In this document: piece by piece, positions 8,565 to 16,680 of the stretch
How the letters are laid out: every line of letters starts with the position of its first letter
Position numbering within the stretch: position 1 is the stretch's first letter
NCBI RefSeq assembly: GCF_030268685.1
Contig: NZ_BSRQ01000033.1
Location: 1-63,817 of the forward strand
DNA: 63,817 nt
Direction of reading: 5' to 3'
DNA from: Microtetraspora sp. NBRC 13810
Lineage (GTDB): Bacteria > Actinomycetota > Actinomycetes > Streptosporangiales > Streptosporangiaceae
Notes under the pieces: model-generated
Database searches by the model: none
Seen by the model: only the letters and a program-made list of their open reading frames with translations
Told to the model about the DNA's origin: nothing
Program-made: the position numbers and the translations under genes

Positions 8565-10352
8565 ATGCGGGAAACGCACCCCGCGGCCGACGTGGACCAG
8601 ACCCCCGAGGGGGTATGGACCGGCCTGACGCACCACGGCGACGAGACCGGCTCCTTCAGCATCTCGTTCGCGCCCGACGGCACGGTCGCGCTGCGCACCC
8701 CCCACAGCGTGGGCACCGGGGTCTGGCGCGCGGGGCGGCCCGGCCGGTTCTCCTACGAGCTCACCGAGATCTTCACTCCGGCCGCGGATCACTCGGGCCA
8801 CAGGCAGATCCAGGTCGAGGCTCACCTTGAGGGGGCCGTATATCGCGGGATCGGCACCGTCACGGTGTACACCGCCGACGGCGTGCCGGCGTCCACCACC
8901 ACCTCGGCCGCGTTCACCGGCGACCGCCTCGCCGACGGGCAGGGGGCCTGGCACGCCCTGGTGGGCCTGGGCGCGACGATCCGCGGGCGCACGCTCCACC
9001 CCGGTGACGAGGGCTTCGAGGAGGCCTGCTCCGGCTGGTTGCTGACGGTCGCGCACCGCCCCGCGGCGGTCGTGGTCGCCGCCGACGCCGAAGACGTGGC
9101 CGCCGCCGTCAGGTTCGCCGCGGAGGCGGGACTCCCGGTCGCGGTGCAGTCCACCGGGCACGGCAAGTCGGTGCCCGCGGATGGAGCCGTGTTCATCGCC
9201 ACCGGGGAACTGCGCGAGCTGTCGGTGGACCCGCGTGACGGCGGCACCGCGAGGATCGGAGCCGGGCTGCGGTGGAGTGAAGTGCTCACCGCGGCGGCCG
9301 AGCACGGCCTCGCGCCCCTGTGCGGCTCCTCCGGCCAGGTCGGGGTGATGGGCTACCTGACCGGCGGCGGGCTCCCGCTGGCCTGCCGCCCGTACGGCTT
9401 CGCCGCCGACTACGTCCGCTCACTCGACATCGTCACCGCCGACGGCCTGCTCCGCACCGTCTCGTCCGTCCGGGAGCCCGACCTGTTCTGGGCGGCGCGG
9501 GGCGGCAAGGGCAACTTCGGTGTCGTGGTCGCGGCCGAGATAGAGCTGCTGCCGCTGCGCACCGTCTACGGTGGTGAGCTTTACTACCCGGGCGAGGACC
9601 CCGGGCACGCCGCCCACGTCCTCGGCTCCTATCTGGCCTGGGTCAAGGAGCAGCCGGAGGAGATGTCGTCCTCTGTGACGCTGCTGCGCTTCCCCGACGC
9701 GCCGCAGTTGCCGGAGGAGTTCCGTGGCCGCTCGTTCGTGCAGTTCCGGGTGGTCTACACCGGGACCGAGGAGCAGGGCGCGCGGCTGGTGGAGCCGTTG
9801 CGGGCGCTCGGCCCGGAGAAGGACACCTGCGCCGCCATGCCGTACGCGCAGATCACCGAGATCTACCAGGACCCCAAGAACCCGGTCATGGCGCACCTGC
9901 GCAGCGCGCTGTTGCACGAACTGGACGACGAGGCGGTGCGGGAGCTGGTCTCGTTCATCGACCCGTCGGCGCCCGGAGGCCCGTTCCCCGGCGTCGAGCT
10001 ACGTCACCTGGGCGGGGCGTTGAACCGGCGGCCCGGCCGCCCGCACGCGGTCAGCACCCAGGGCGCGGCCTTCCACCTGTGGCTGCGGATGCCGGCTCCG
10101 GCCGGGCAGGCCGACGTGGTGCGCAAGGCCGCCGACGAGGTGCTGGAGCGGCTCGGGCCGTGGGACACCGGCGCCATGCTTCCAGGGTTCATGTTCGACC
10201 ACGACTCGGCTCCCGAGCGGGTCAGCCGGGCCTACACCGAGGCGGCCCACCGCCGGCTGGCCGCGTTGAAGGCGGAGTACGACCCGAAGCACCTTTTCCG
10301 TTTCAACCACAACATCCTGCCGCTCAGCGAGGACGAGGGCACCCGACCCTGA
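8565..10352 (+). CDS. FAD-linked oxidase (BBE-like) with extra N-terminal domain
   Basis: 595 residues. Residues from about 165 on form the PCMH-type FAD-binding domain of berberine-bridge-like oxidases. A Gly-His-Gly (STGHGKS, His199) sits where these enzymes attach FAD 8-alpha to histidine. At the usual cysteinyl attachment site the text is GSSGQVGV, with Ser256 instead of Cys, so a single covalent bond is expected; Cys253 lies three residues earlier. The C-terminal BBE motif reads YDPKHLFRFNHNI. The first about 130 residues (VWTGLTHHGDETGSFSISF...) look like a separate beta-rich, lipocalin-like module absent from standard family members. It is co-operonic with the MFS exporter. The substrate is unknown. 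Confidence 0.88.
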   Translation: MRETHPAADVDQTPEGVWTGLTHHGDETGSFSISFAPDGTVALRTPHSVGTGVWRAGRPGRFSYELTEIFTPAADHSGHRQIQVEAHLEGAVYRGIGTVTVYTADGVPASTTTSAAFTGDRLADGQGAWHALVGLGATIRGRTLHPGDEGFEEACSGWLLTVAHRPAAVVVAADAEDVAAAVRFAAEAGLPVAVQSTGHGKSVPADGAVFIATGELRELSVDPRDGGTARIGAGLRWSEVLTAAAEHGLAPLCGSSGQVGVMGYLTGGGLPLACRPYGFAADYVRSLDIVTADGLLRTVSSVREPDLFWAARGGKGNFGVVVAAEIELLPLRTVYGGELYYPGEDPGHAAHVLGSYLAWVKEQPEEMSSSVTLLRFPDAPQLPEEFRGRSFVQFRVVYTGTEEQGARLVEPLRALGPEKDTCAAMPYAQITEIYQDPKNPVMAHLRSALLHELDDEAVRELVSFIDPSAPGGPFPGVELRHLGGALNRRPGRPHAVSTQGAAFHLWLRMPAPAGQADVVRKAADEVLERLGPWDTGAMLPGFMFDHDSAPERVSRAYTEAAHRRLAALKAEYDPKHLFRFNHNILPLSEDEGTRP

Positions 10353-10372
10353 ACTGAAGCCGGCAGAGAGCC

Positions 10373-10402
10373 CACCGGGCACGGGCGGAACCGCGCCCGG
10401 TG
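10373..10402. terminator. GC-rich hairpin between convergent genes
   Basis: CACCGGGC (10373-10380) pairs with GCCCGGTG (10395-10402) in the 58-base gap between the FAD enzyme and the converging permease. There is no U-tract, as is common in actinomycete terminators. Confidence 0.45.
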
Positions 10403-10410
10403 CGGCCGGA

Positions 10411-11910
10411 TCACACCCCGAGGAGCGACCTGATCGGATCGACGGTGAAGTACAGCAGGAAGAGCGCGCCCACCAGCCACAGCAGCGGGTGCACCTCGCG
10501 GGCCTTGCCCTTCAGCGCCTTGATCACCACGTAGCTGACGAAACCGGCGCCCATGCCGACCGTGACGGAGTAGGCGAAGGGCATCAGCACGATCGTCAGG
10601 AAGGCGGGGATGGCGATCTCGTAGTCGGTGAAGTCGATCTCCTTGACCTGGGTCATCATCAGGAAGCCGACGACGATCAGCGCGGGCGCGGCGGCCTCGG
10701 AGGGCACGATCGCGGTCAGCGGCGCGAAGAACATCGCCAGCAGGAAGAGCAGACCGGTGACCACGCTGGCCAGGCCGGTGCGGGCGCCCTCGCTGACGCC
10801 GGCCGCCGACTCGATGTAGGTGGTGTTGGACGAGACCGAGCCCGCGCCGCCGGCCACCGCGGCGAGCGAGTCGACCAGCAGGATCTCCCTGGTCCGCGGC
10901 AGCGTGCCGTCGGGCTGGACGAGACCGGCCTGGCGGCCGACGCCCACCACCGTGCCCATCGTGTCGAAGAAGTCGGCCAGCAGCAGGGTGAAGACGAAGA
11001 GCACGGCGGCCAGCACGCCCACCTCGGCCGGGTTGCTGAACGCGCCGAACAGGCTGAACTGCCCGAGCAGCGACAGGTCGGGCAGCCCGACGATGGTGTC
11101 GGGGACCAGCGGCGGGATCAGGCTCCAGGCGTTGGGGTCGACCAGCTTGCCGCCCACGACCTGCGGGCCGAGGTTAGCGAACGCCTCCACGACGACCGCC
11201 ACGACGGTGGTGCCCAGGATGCCGATCAGGATCGCGCCCTTCACCTTGCGGGCCACCATGAACGCGGTGGTCAGCAGGCCGATCACGAACACCAGGGTCG
11301 GCCACCCGCTCAGCGAGCCCGAGCCGCTGACACCGAGCTGCACCGGCACGGAACCCGACGCCGTCCTGCGGATGAACCCGGCGTCCACGAAGCCGATGAA
11401 CGCGATGAACAGGCCGATGCCCACGCCGATCGCGGTCTTCAGGGACGCGGGGATGGCATGGAAGATCGCCATCCGCAGCCCGGTGAGGACCAGGATGAGG
11501 ATGATGATGCCCTCCAGCACCACCAGCCCCATCGCGTCCTCCCAGGACATCTGGGAGGCGATGCCGAAGGCCACCACCGCGTTCAGGCCGAGGCCGGTGG
11601 CGAGCGCGAACGGCACCCTGCCGATCACGCCCATGGCGATGGTCAGGATGCCCGCCACGAAGGCGGTGGCGGCGGCGACCAGGGGAGGGTTCGCGGACGT
11701 GCCGTCGCCGAGGAACTGCCCGGTGCCGTCCTGGGCGGTGCCGATGATGATCGGGTTCAGCACCACGATGTAGGCCATCGTGAAGAAGGTCGCGAGGCCG
11801 CCGCGGACCTCGGCGGCGAACGTCGAGCCGCGGCGGGATATCTCGAAGTAGCGGTCGAGCAGCCCCGGGAAACCGGCTCGGGGCTCAAGGGGAGTTGTGG
11901 TGTCGCTCAC
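10411..11910 (-). CDS. NCS2-family purine permease (AzgA/PbuG-like)
   Basis: 499 residues, about 12 membrane helices. Diagnostic text includes TFFTMAYIVVLNPIIIG near the N-terminus, ATGLGLNAVVAF, and the substrate-region motif LLLADFFDTMGTVVGVG with SSNTTYIESAAGVSEGARTGLASVVTG, as in the adenine/guanine/hypoxanthine permease branch. Uptake of hypoxanthine, guanine or adenine by proton symport is expected. The GTG at 11910 is the only reasonable start in frame; its ribosome binding site is weak. It is divergent from the DUF2530 gene. No purine riboswitch pattern was seen in the 177-base gap. Confidence 0.9.
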   Translation of the reverse strand: MSDTTTPLEPRAGFPGLLDRYFEISRRGSTFAAEVRGGLATFFTMAYIVVLNPIIIGTAQDGTGQFLGDGTSANPPLVAAATAFVAGILTIAMGVIGRVPFALATGLGLNAVVAFGIASQMSWEDAMGLVVLEGIIILILVLTGLRMAIFHAIPASLKTAIGVGIGLFIAFIGFVDAGFIRRTASGSVPVQLGVSGSGSLSGWPTLVFVIGLLTTAFMVARKVKGAILIGILGTTVVAVVVEAFANLGPQVVGGKLVDPNAWSLIPPLVPDTIVGLPDLSLLGQFSLFGAFSNPAEVGVLAAVLFVFTLLLADFFDTMGTVVGVGRQAGLVQPDGTLPRTREILLVDSLAAVAGGAGSVSSNTTYIESAAGVSEGARTGLASVVTGLLFLLAMFFAPLTAIVPSEAAAPALIVVGFLMMTQVKEIDFTDYEIAIPAFLTIVLMPFAYSVTVGMGAGFVSYVVIKALKGKAREVHPLLWLVGALFLLYFTVDPIRSLLGV

Positions 11911-12087
11911 CGCCGCAGAGTGCCATCCACCCCCATCCCCCGAAAGGTGCAACCTGGGATTTTGATGGTTCTGCAATGGATTTGCACACTGTTCAGATAT
12001 CTGTCGGTTATGTAGCGATTCGTCGGCTTTGCCAAGATTGGCCGAGAGCTTTGCGAGCGCTCGGCCGCCGTCGCCTACGCTGGAGCC

Positions 12088-12405
12088 GTGAGCCAGCCAC
12101 GCCGCCCCCAGCTTGAGCCGTTGAAGACCAACGACTCGGCCACCTTCATCGCGGGTATCGGGCTCTGGGCGGTGGCCCTGGTCACCCTGCTCATCGTGCA
12201 ACCCGGCTCCGACCACATCTGGTGGGTCTGGACCTGCGTCGCGGGCATCGGCGGCGGCTTCTTCGGCCTCTGGTACGTCAGGCGCCGCGACCGGCACCCC
12301 GCTCCTCCCCCGCAGGAGACCCCCGTCGAGCCCATCGCCACCGTCCTGCCCAGCCCCGCTCCCGGGCAGGAAAGCACCGTCGCGCACCCGCACACCGCCG
12401 ACTGA
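12088..12405 (+). CDS. DUF2530 small membrane protein
   Basis: 105 residues, two predicted TM helices (TFIAGIGLWAVALVTLLIV and HIWWVWTCVAGIGGGFFGLWYV) followed by an Arg-rich cytoplasmic turn and a Pro-rich tail. This is the layout of the actinobacterial DUF2530 family, of unknown function, often beside NCS2 permeases. It starts at GTG 12088. The opposing sacsin-like gene ends only 12 bases after its stop. Confidence 0.8.
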   Translation: MSQPRRPQLEPLKTNDSATFIAGIGLWAVALVTLLIVQPGSDHIWWVWTCVAGIGGGFFGLWYVRRRDRHPAPPPQETPVEPIATVLPSPAPGQESTVAHPHTAD

Positions 12406-12417
12406 CCGCCGAGCGGG

Positions 12418-15400
12418 TCAGGTCGCGAAACCGTCCAGATCGGCTTCGGCGAGCAGCAGCGGCACGGCGGCGGGATCGCGGAGCAGGGCGGAGACGGCGA
12501 GCCGGTCACCCCACTGCCCGGCGGCCCAGGCGAGCCCGCGGGCCAGCCCCTCGATGCCGGAGGCGTGCACCACGCCGTCGTAGAACCGCCACGAAGCGGG
12601 CATCCCATCCACCAGCAGCGTCTCGTGGTCGTGGTAGACGGCGGGCGCGGTGGGCAGCAGCGAGCGGACCACGGCGGGCACCCCACGCTCGACGCCCACC
12701 GAGGTGACCTCGCCGGTGACGGCCTCGCCGGCCAGCGGCAGGTCGAGCAGCTCGGACAGCGCCTCGGCCAGGTCGTACGGGGCGAGCACCAGCGGCCGGG
12801 CGGCCACCAGCGCCAGCAGGTCGGGGGCCTCGACCACGACCGGCTCCCCCGCGGGTGAGTCCGGGTCGGCGTCCGCGACCACGATCTCGCCGTTCAGCAC
12901 CGCGCGCACCGCCCGCGGCGGCGCCACCCTGGCCGGGTCCACCGCGGCGAGGGCGGTCCACAGCGCCCTGAGCTGGACCCGGTCCACCTCGCGCGCCGGG
13001 TCGGCCAGCAGGTCGAGCAGCTCCTCCGGGCCGCCGTGCCCGGCGAGCAGGTCGGCGAGCGTGGTGCGCACGCCGATCATCGCCAGGGCCGCGTCGTCCA
13101 GGCCGGCCGGGGCGTCGCCGTACAGGCCGAAGAGCAGGGAGTCGGCGCCGGGGAGACGCAGCGAGGTCGGCACCTGGCCGCCGAGGACGGGGTGACTGCT
13201 CAGCCACCAGGCGGTGTAGGAGGGCACCTCGACGATCTCGCCGCCGGCCAGCACGCGCAGCGGTTGCAGGGCCGCGCGCAACGGCGGCCGGGTGAGCAGG
13301 GCGAGCGCGGTCGCCCAGTCCGAGACGTACTCCAGGTCGCGGATCGCGGAGAACTCCGGCGCCACCGGCGGCACCCCGAGGTCGGGCAGCAGGTCGAGGA
13401 CGGCCTCCAGCCACTCGTCCTCGCGGTCGAGGTCGTGGTCGCACTCGTCGGGGTCGAGGAGCACGTCGGCGTCGTTGGCCACCGCGAAGCCGTCGAGCAC
13501 CCCGGCCGCCGCCAGCACCCGCGGGCCGTACCGCTCGACCAGCTCCGGCGCGGCGGTGCCGAACGGGGCCTGCGCCGGATCGACGACGCCCGCCAGCGCG
13601 CCGCCGGGCAGCAGCAGCTCGCCCGCCGGGTAGATCTCGCCGTCCGCGCCGGGCAGCGCCAGCTCGGCCAGCCAGGGGGCCTCGCCCGCCGTCAGTCCCG
13701 CCGCGTCCACCAGGGAGAGCACGGCCCTGGCCACCGGCTCGGGGTCCGCGCCGTCCACCGACTCGGCGACCGCCGCCCGGGTGAGCGGGTCCTCCAGCAC
13801 CGTACGCGGGGTGGCCTCGGCGGCGCCGACGCGCAGCAGCAGCCGGTGCGCGGCGTCGGGGTGCACGATGCGCAGGCCGAGCGGCGCGAGGTCGGCGGGG
13901 TCGAGCGCGGAGCCGTCCGACAGCAGCAGCGTGCCGCGCGGGCCGCGGACGAGCCGCCCGTCGGCCAGCGGCACCGGCAGCGCGCCGATCGCCTCGGGGT
14001 CGTCGGCGGGCAGCACGTCGTACAGCGCGTGCCACCAGGCGGGATCCTTGCCCTCGACCGCCTCGCCGGACAGCAGGTCGATGACGTCGGCCAGCTCGAC
14101 CCGGCGGACGCCGAGCGGGCCCAGCGCGGGGTGCCGCGGCGGCCAGTCGGCGGGCAGCAGGCCGGGCACCACCTCGGCGACCCGCGCCAGGAACCCCGCG
14201 GGACCGGCCACCACGGCCGCCTCCCGCCCGGTCACCAGCCACGTGCCGTCCTCACCCGGCGCCTCCCCACGCGGGAAGCCGCCCGGCGCCTGCTCGCGCG
14301 GGGAGTCACCCGGCGCCTGCTCGCGCGGGAAGTCGCCCGGCGCCTGCTCGCGCGGGAAGTCGCCCGGCGCCTGGTCGCGCGGCTCCGTGCCCTCCTGCTC
14401 GGCGGGCGGGGAGAGGGCGGGCAGCAGCGGGGTGTCGGGGAGGCGGCGCAGGATCGCCCGCCGGATGGCGGCGTCGAGCTCGCTCTTGCCCATCAGCCCG
14501 GGCACCAGGTCGAGCAGCCTGGGCGTGCGCGGAAGCTCGCGCAGCAGCTCCAGGTAAGCCTCGGCGGCCCGCTCCACCAGGAAGTCGGTGAGCGGCCCGG
14601 TGGCGACATGCCGCCGGTCGGTGGCCATCGGGAAGCTGGCGATCAGCAACGCGCGCAGGTCGAGCGGCTCGTCGCTCGGCGTCGGGGCGTGCACCACGGC
14701 GGGCACCGCGGCCGGCAGCGGCCCGGACTCCGGCACCGCCCAGCGCACCTGCCAGTAGGGACGCGCCCGCTCCTCGGTCGGCCGGTCCGCGAACAGCTCG
14801 GCCACCTGGGCCGGAGTGAAGTCGCCGGACGCCGCGACCACCCGCCAGCCGTCGGCGGTGACCGTGCGCTCCTCGCCCTCGACGTCGATCTCGATCGCGG
14901 TCAGCGCGGGCATGCCGAGCAGCAGCGCCGGGCTGGTCTCCTCCAGCATCCGGCGCACCGCCTCCTCGGCGGTCTTGTCGCGCAGCGGCAGCCGTACGAC
15001 GGTGTCGAAGCCCTCGGGCACGTCCACCGCGTCGGCGGGGAAGGGCAGCCGGAGCAGCGGCACGTGGCCCGCGCGGTCGGTGAGCTCCCTGGCGAGCGCG
15101 GGCTCCGCGGCCACCAGGGCCGCCGTCTCCTCGCGCGACCAGCGGACGGCGCCGCTCGCCCAGGAGCCGATCTCGGGCGCGTCGCAGACGGAGACCACGG
15201 CCGCGAAGCCGACACCGAAGCGGCCCACCGCCCCCACGTCGTCACGCTTGGCGGACACCCGCAGCGTGGACAGGCCCTCGACGCCCGGCGCGTCCAGCGG
15301 GGCGCCGGTGTTGGCGGCGGTGAGGACCCCGTCGCGCAGGGACAGCCGCAGCCGGCCCTGGACACCGGAGCGCAGGGCGGCGTCCGCCGCGTTCTGCGCG

Positions 15401-15543
15401 AGCTCCACGATCAGGCGGTCGCGGTAGCCGCCGAGGGCGAAGTCCTCCTCCGCGTTGGCGTCCTCACGGAAACGCGCGGGAGAGGCGGCCCAGGCCGCGA
15501 GCACCGCGGCCCGGACTCTTTCGGTGGCGAAGATGTCGGTCAT
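12418..15543 (-). CDS. Sacsin N-terminal-like GHKL ATPase protein
   Basis: 1041 residues. The N-terminal about 200 residues are an HSP90-like ATP-binding module: LIVELAQNAADAA (motif N1), RVSAKRDDVGAVGRFGVGF (glycine lid with GxxGxGF), as in sacsin N-terminal repeat proteins. The rest is a long leucine/proline-rich region with no catalytic motif. Around residues 385-430 it carries five copies of a 9-residue repeat (REQAPGDFP). The ATG at 15543 is preferred, since homologues begin near MTD; a GTG at 15558 is possible. DUF3027 lies 70 bases upstream on the same strand, a pair kept in many actinobacteria. Chaperone-like or nucleic-acid-associated action is conjecture. Confidence 0.85.
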   Translation of the reverse strand: MTDIFATERVRAAVLAAWAASPARFREDANAEEDFALGGYRDRLIVELAQNAADAALRSGVQGRLRLSLRDGVLTAANTGAPLDAPGVEGLSTLRVSAKRDDVGAVGRFGVGFAAVVSVCDAPEIGSWASGAVRWSREETAALVAAEPALARELTDRAGHVPLLRLPFPADAVDVPEGFDTVVRLPLRDKTAEEAVRRMLEETSPALLLGMPALTAIEIDVEGEERTVTADGWRVVAASGDFTPAQVAELFADRPTEERARPYWQVRWAVPESGPLPAAVPAVVHAPTPSDEPLDLRALLIASFPMATDRRHVATGPLTDFLVERAAEAYLELLRELPRTPRLLDLVPGLMGKSELDAAIRRAILRRLPDTPLLPALSPPAEQEGTEPRDQAPGDFPREQAPGDFPREQAPGDSPREQAPGGFPRGEAPGEDGTWLVTGREAAVVAGPAGFLARVAEVVPGLLPADWPPRHPALGPLGVRRVELADVIDLLSGEAVEGKDPAWWHALYDVLPADDPEAIGALPVPLADGRLVRGPRGTLLLSDGSALDPADLAPLGLRIVHPDAAHRLLLRVGAAEATPRTVLEDPLTRAAVAESVDGADPEPVARAVLSLVDAAGLTAGEAPWLAELALPGADGEIYPAGELLLPGGALAGVVDPAQAPFGTAAPELVERYGPRVLAAAGVLDGFAVANDADVLLDPDECDHDLDREDEWLEAVLDLLPDLGVPPVAPEFSAIRDLEYVSDWATALALLTRPPLRAALQPLRVLAGGEIVEVPSYTAWWLSSHPVLGGQVPTSLRLPGADSLLFGLYGDAPAGLDDAALAMIGVRTTLADLLAGHGGPEELLDLLADPAREVDRVQLRALWTALAAVDPARVAPPRAVRAVLNGEIVVADADPDSPAGEPVVVEAPDLLALVAARPLVLAPYDLAEALSELLDLPLAGEAVTGEVTSVGVERGVPAVVRSLLPTAPAVYHDHETLLVDGMPASWRFYDGVVHASGIEGLARGLAWAAGQWGDRLAVSALLRDPAAVPLLLAEADLDGFAT
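14255..14389. repeat. 27-bp tandem repeat inside the sacsin-like gene
   Basis: Five in-frame units begin at 14255, 14282, 14309, 14336 and 14363. Each encodes a version of REQAPGDFP. The two central units are almost identical, showing recent expansion. It is a low-complexity linker, not a CRISPR: there are no spacers. Confidence 0.9.
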
Positions 15544-15613
15544 GAAAGGACGGCTCACACTCGGGTGGCGTGACTCGGGGCGGCGTCACGGGGGGGTGGA
15601 AGGGTGGACGTGA

Positions 15614-16453
15614 TCAGGAGTGGCCGAGCGGTTCCGAAGAGGACTCGTCGACGGAACCGACCAGCTCTGGACCCGCGTCCCCGGCTTCGCCCGCGATGAC
15701 GGGCTCCTCCATGAGGTCGAATCCCAGGTCGTCGAGGATCGGCGGGGCGGGCTCGACGGTCACCGGGGTGGTCGTCGCCTCCGAGTGCGCCCCGCACCCG
15801 TGGTCGGCGGCGACCACGCGGCCGTCGTCGGGCGCGTATTCGTTGGCGCAGACGCCGAAGCCGAGCCGCAGCGCGCCCGCGAGCGGCCAGTAGAAGCCGC
15901 AGGTGGAGCACTGGGCGGGGGCGGCGTGGGCCAGCGGGGTGTGCGGGCCGGAGTCGCCGGAGTGCCAGCGGCGGACGGCCCGGTCACGGCCGATCGCCGA
16001 GAGCACCCGCGCCCTGCCCAGGCCGTACTCGAAGATCATCTGGCGCTCGGCGTCGTCGCCGGTCTCGGTGAACCCCGGGGCCAGCCGATCGTCGTCGGCC
16101 GAGGTCGGCAGCAGGTCGCCGACGCCCAGGTCGCCGGGGCGCAGCCGCTCGCTCCACGGCACCCACTGCGGCGAGAGCAGCGCACCGGGGCCGTGCAGCA
16201 GCACGGTCTCGCTCACCGTGACGGCCTTCGCCCGGGAGGCCCGGGTGACCGTGACGGCCCACCGCCAGCCGCGATAAGCCCGGTCGAGACAGGCGAAGTA
16301 GTGGGTGCCCAGACGGTCGCCCTCGGGATCGAAGCCGAGATGCTCGCCGACCTCGCCGGGCCGGGCGATCTCCTGCGCGGCGACGCGTGCCAGATCGACC
16401 GCCGCGGCGCATGCCTGGTCGGCGGGTGCGGTGCGGGACCTGGTGCGAATCAC
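15614..16453 (-). CDS. DUF3027 protein with putative zinc site
   Basis: 279 residues beginning GTG (MIRTRSRTAPADQACAAAVDLARVAA). It matches the actinobacterial DUF3027 family of unknown function. The central region is VLLHGPGALLSPQWVPWSERLRPGDLGVGDLLP. The cysteines in QCSTCGFYW and GVCANEYAP...DHGCGAH could bind zinc. The last 50 residues are acidic and unstructured. It is first in a two-gene unit with the sacsin-like ATPase downstream. It is divergent from the MFS gene at 16681, sharing a 227-base promoter region. Confidence 0.82.
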   Translation of the reverse strand: MIRTRSRTAPADQACAAAVDLARVAAQEIARPGEVGEHLGFDPEGDRLGTHYFACLDRAYRGWRWAVTVTRASRAKAVTVSETVLLHGPGALLSPQWVPWSERLRPGDLGVGDLLPTSADDDRLAPGFTETGDDAERQMIFEYGLGRARVLSAIGRDRAVRRWHSGDSGPHTPLAHAAPAQCSTCGFYWPLAGALRLGFGVCANEYAPDDGRVVAADHGCGAHSEATTTPVTVEPAPPILDDLGFDLMEEPVIAGEAGDAGPELVGSVDESSSEPLGHS

Positions 16454-16680
16454 GAGGCCACCTCCGCCGGCCCGGCTCGCCGAAGGTCAAAGTTGTCCGC
16501 TCGCACGTTCACACTTCATTCTCACCCATCCCCGGACCTCACGGCACCGCTCCCCGCCCCTCGTCAAATCACGAAACGTGCAAGCCGGTCATCCCGGCTG
16601 CCACATCGCCTGTGCCGTAGGGGATTCCGGCGATGAAGAGCGATGAATGTCGTGCCGGGCGACACGGGCTCGCGTCGGGT

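Noticed and set aside
12506..14242. Long ORF of 578 codons inside the sacsin-like gene
   Set aside because: Arg/Gly/Ala-only composition in a shifted frame of a GC-rich gene; a typical shadow.
14255..14389. CRISPR-like repeat
   Set aside because: The five units are in frame and adjacent without spacers; they encode a REQAPGDFP linker.
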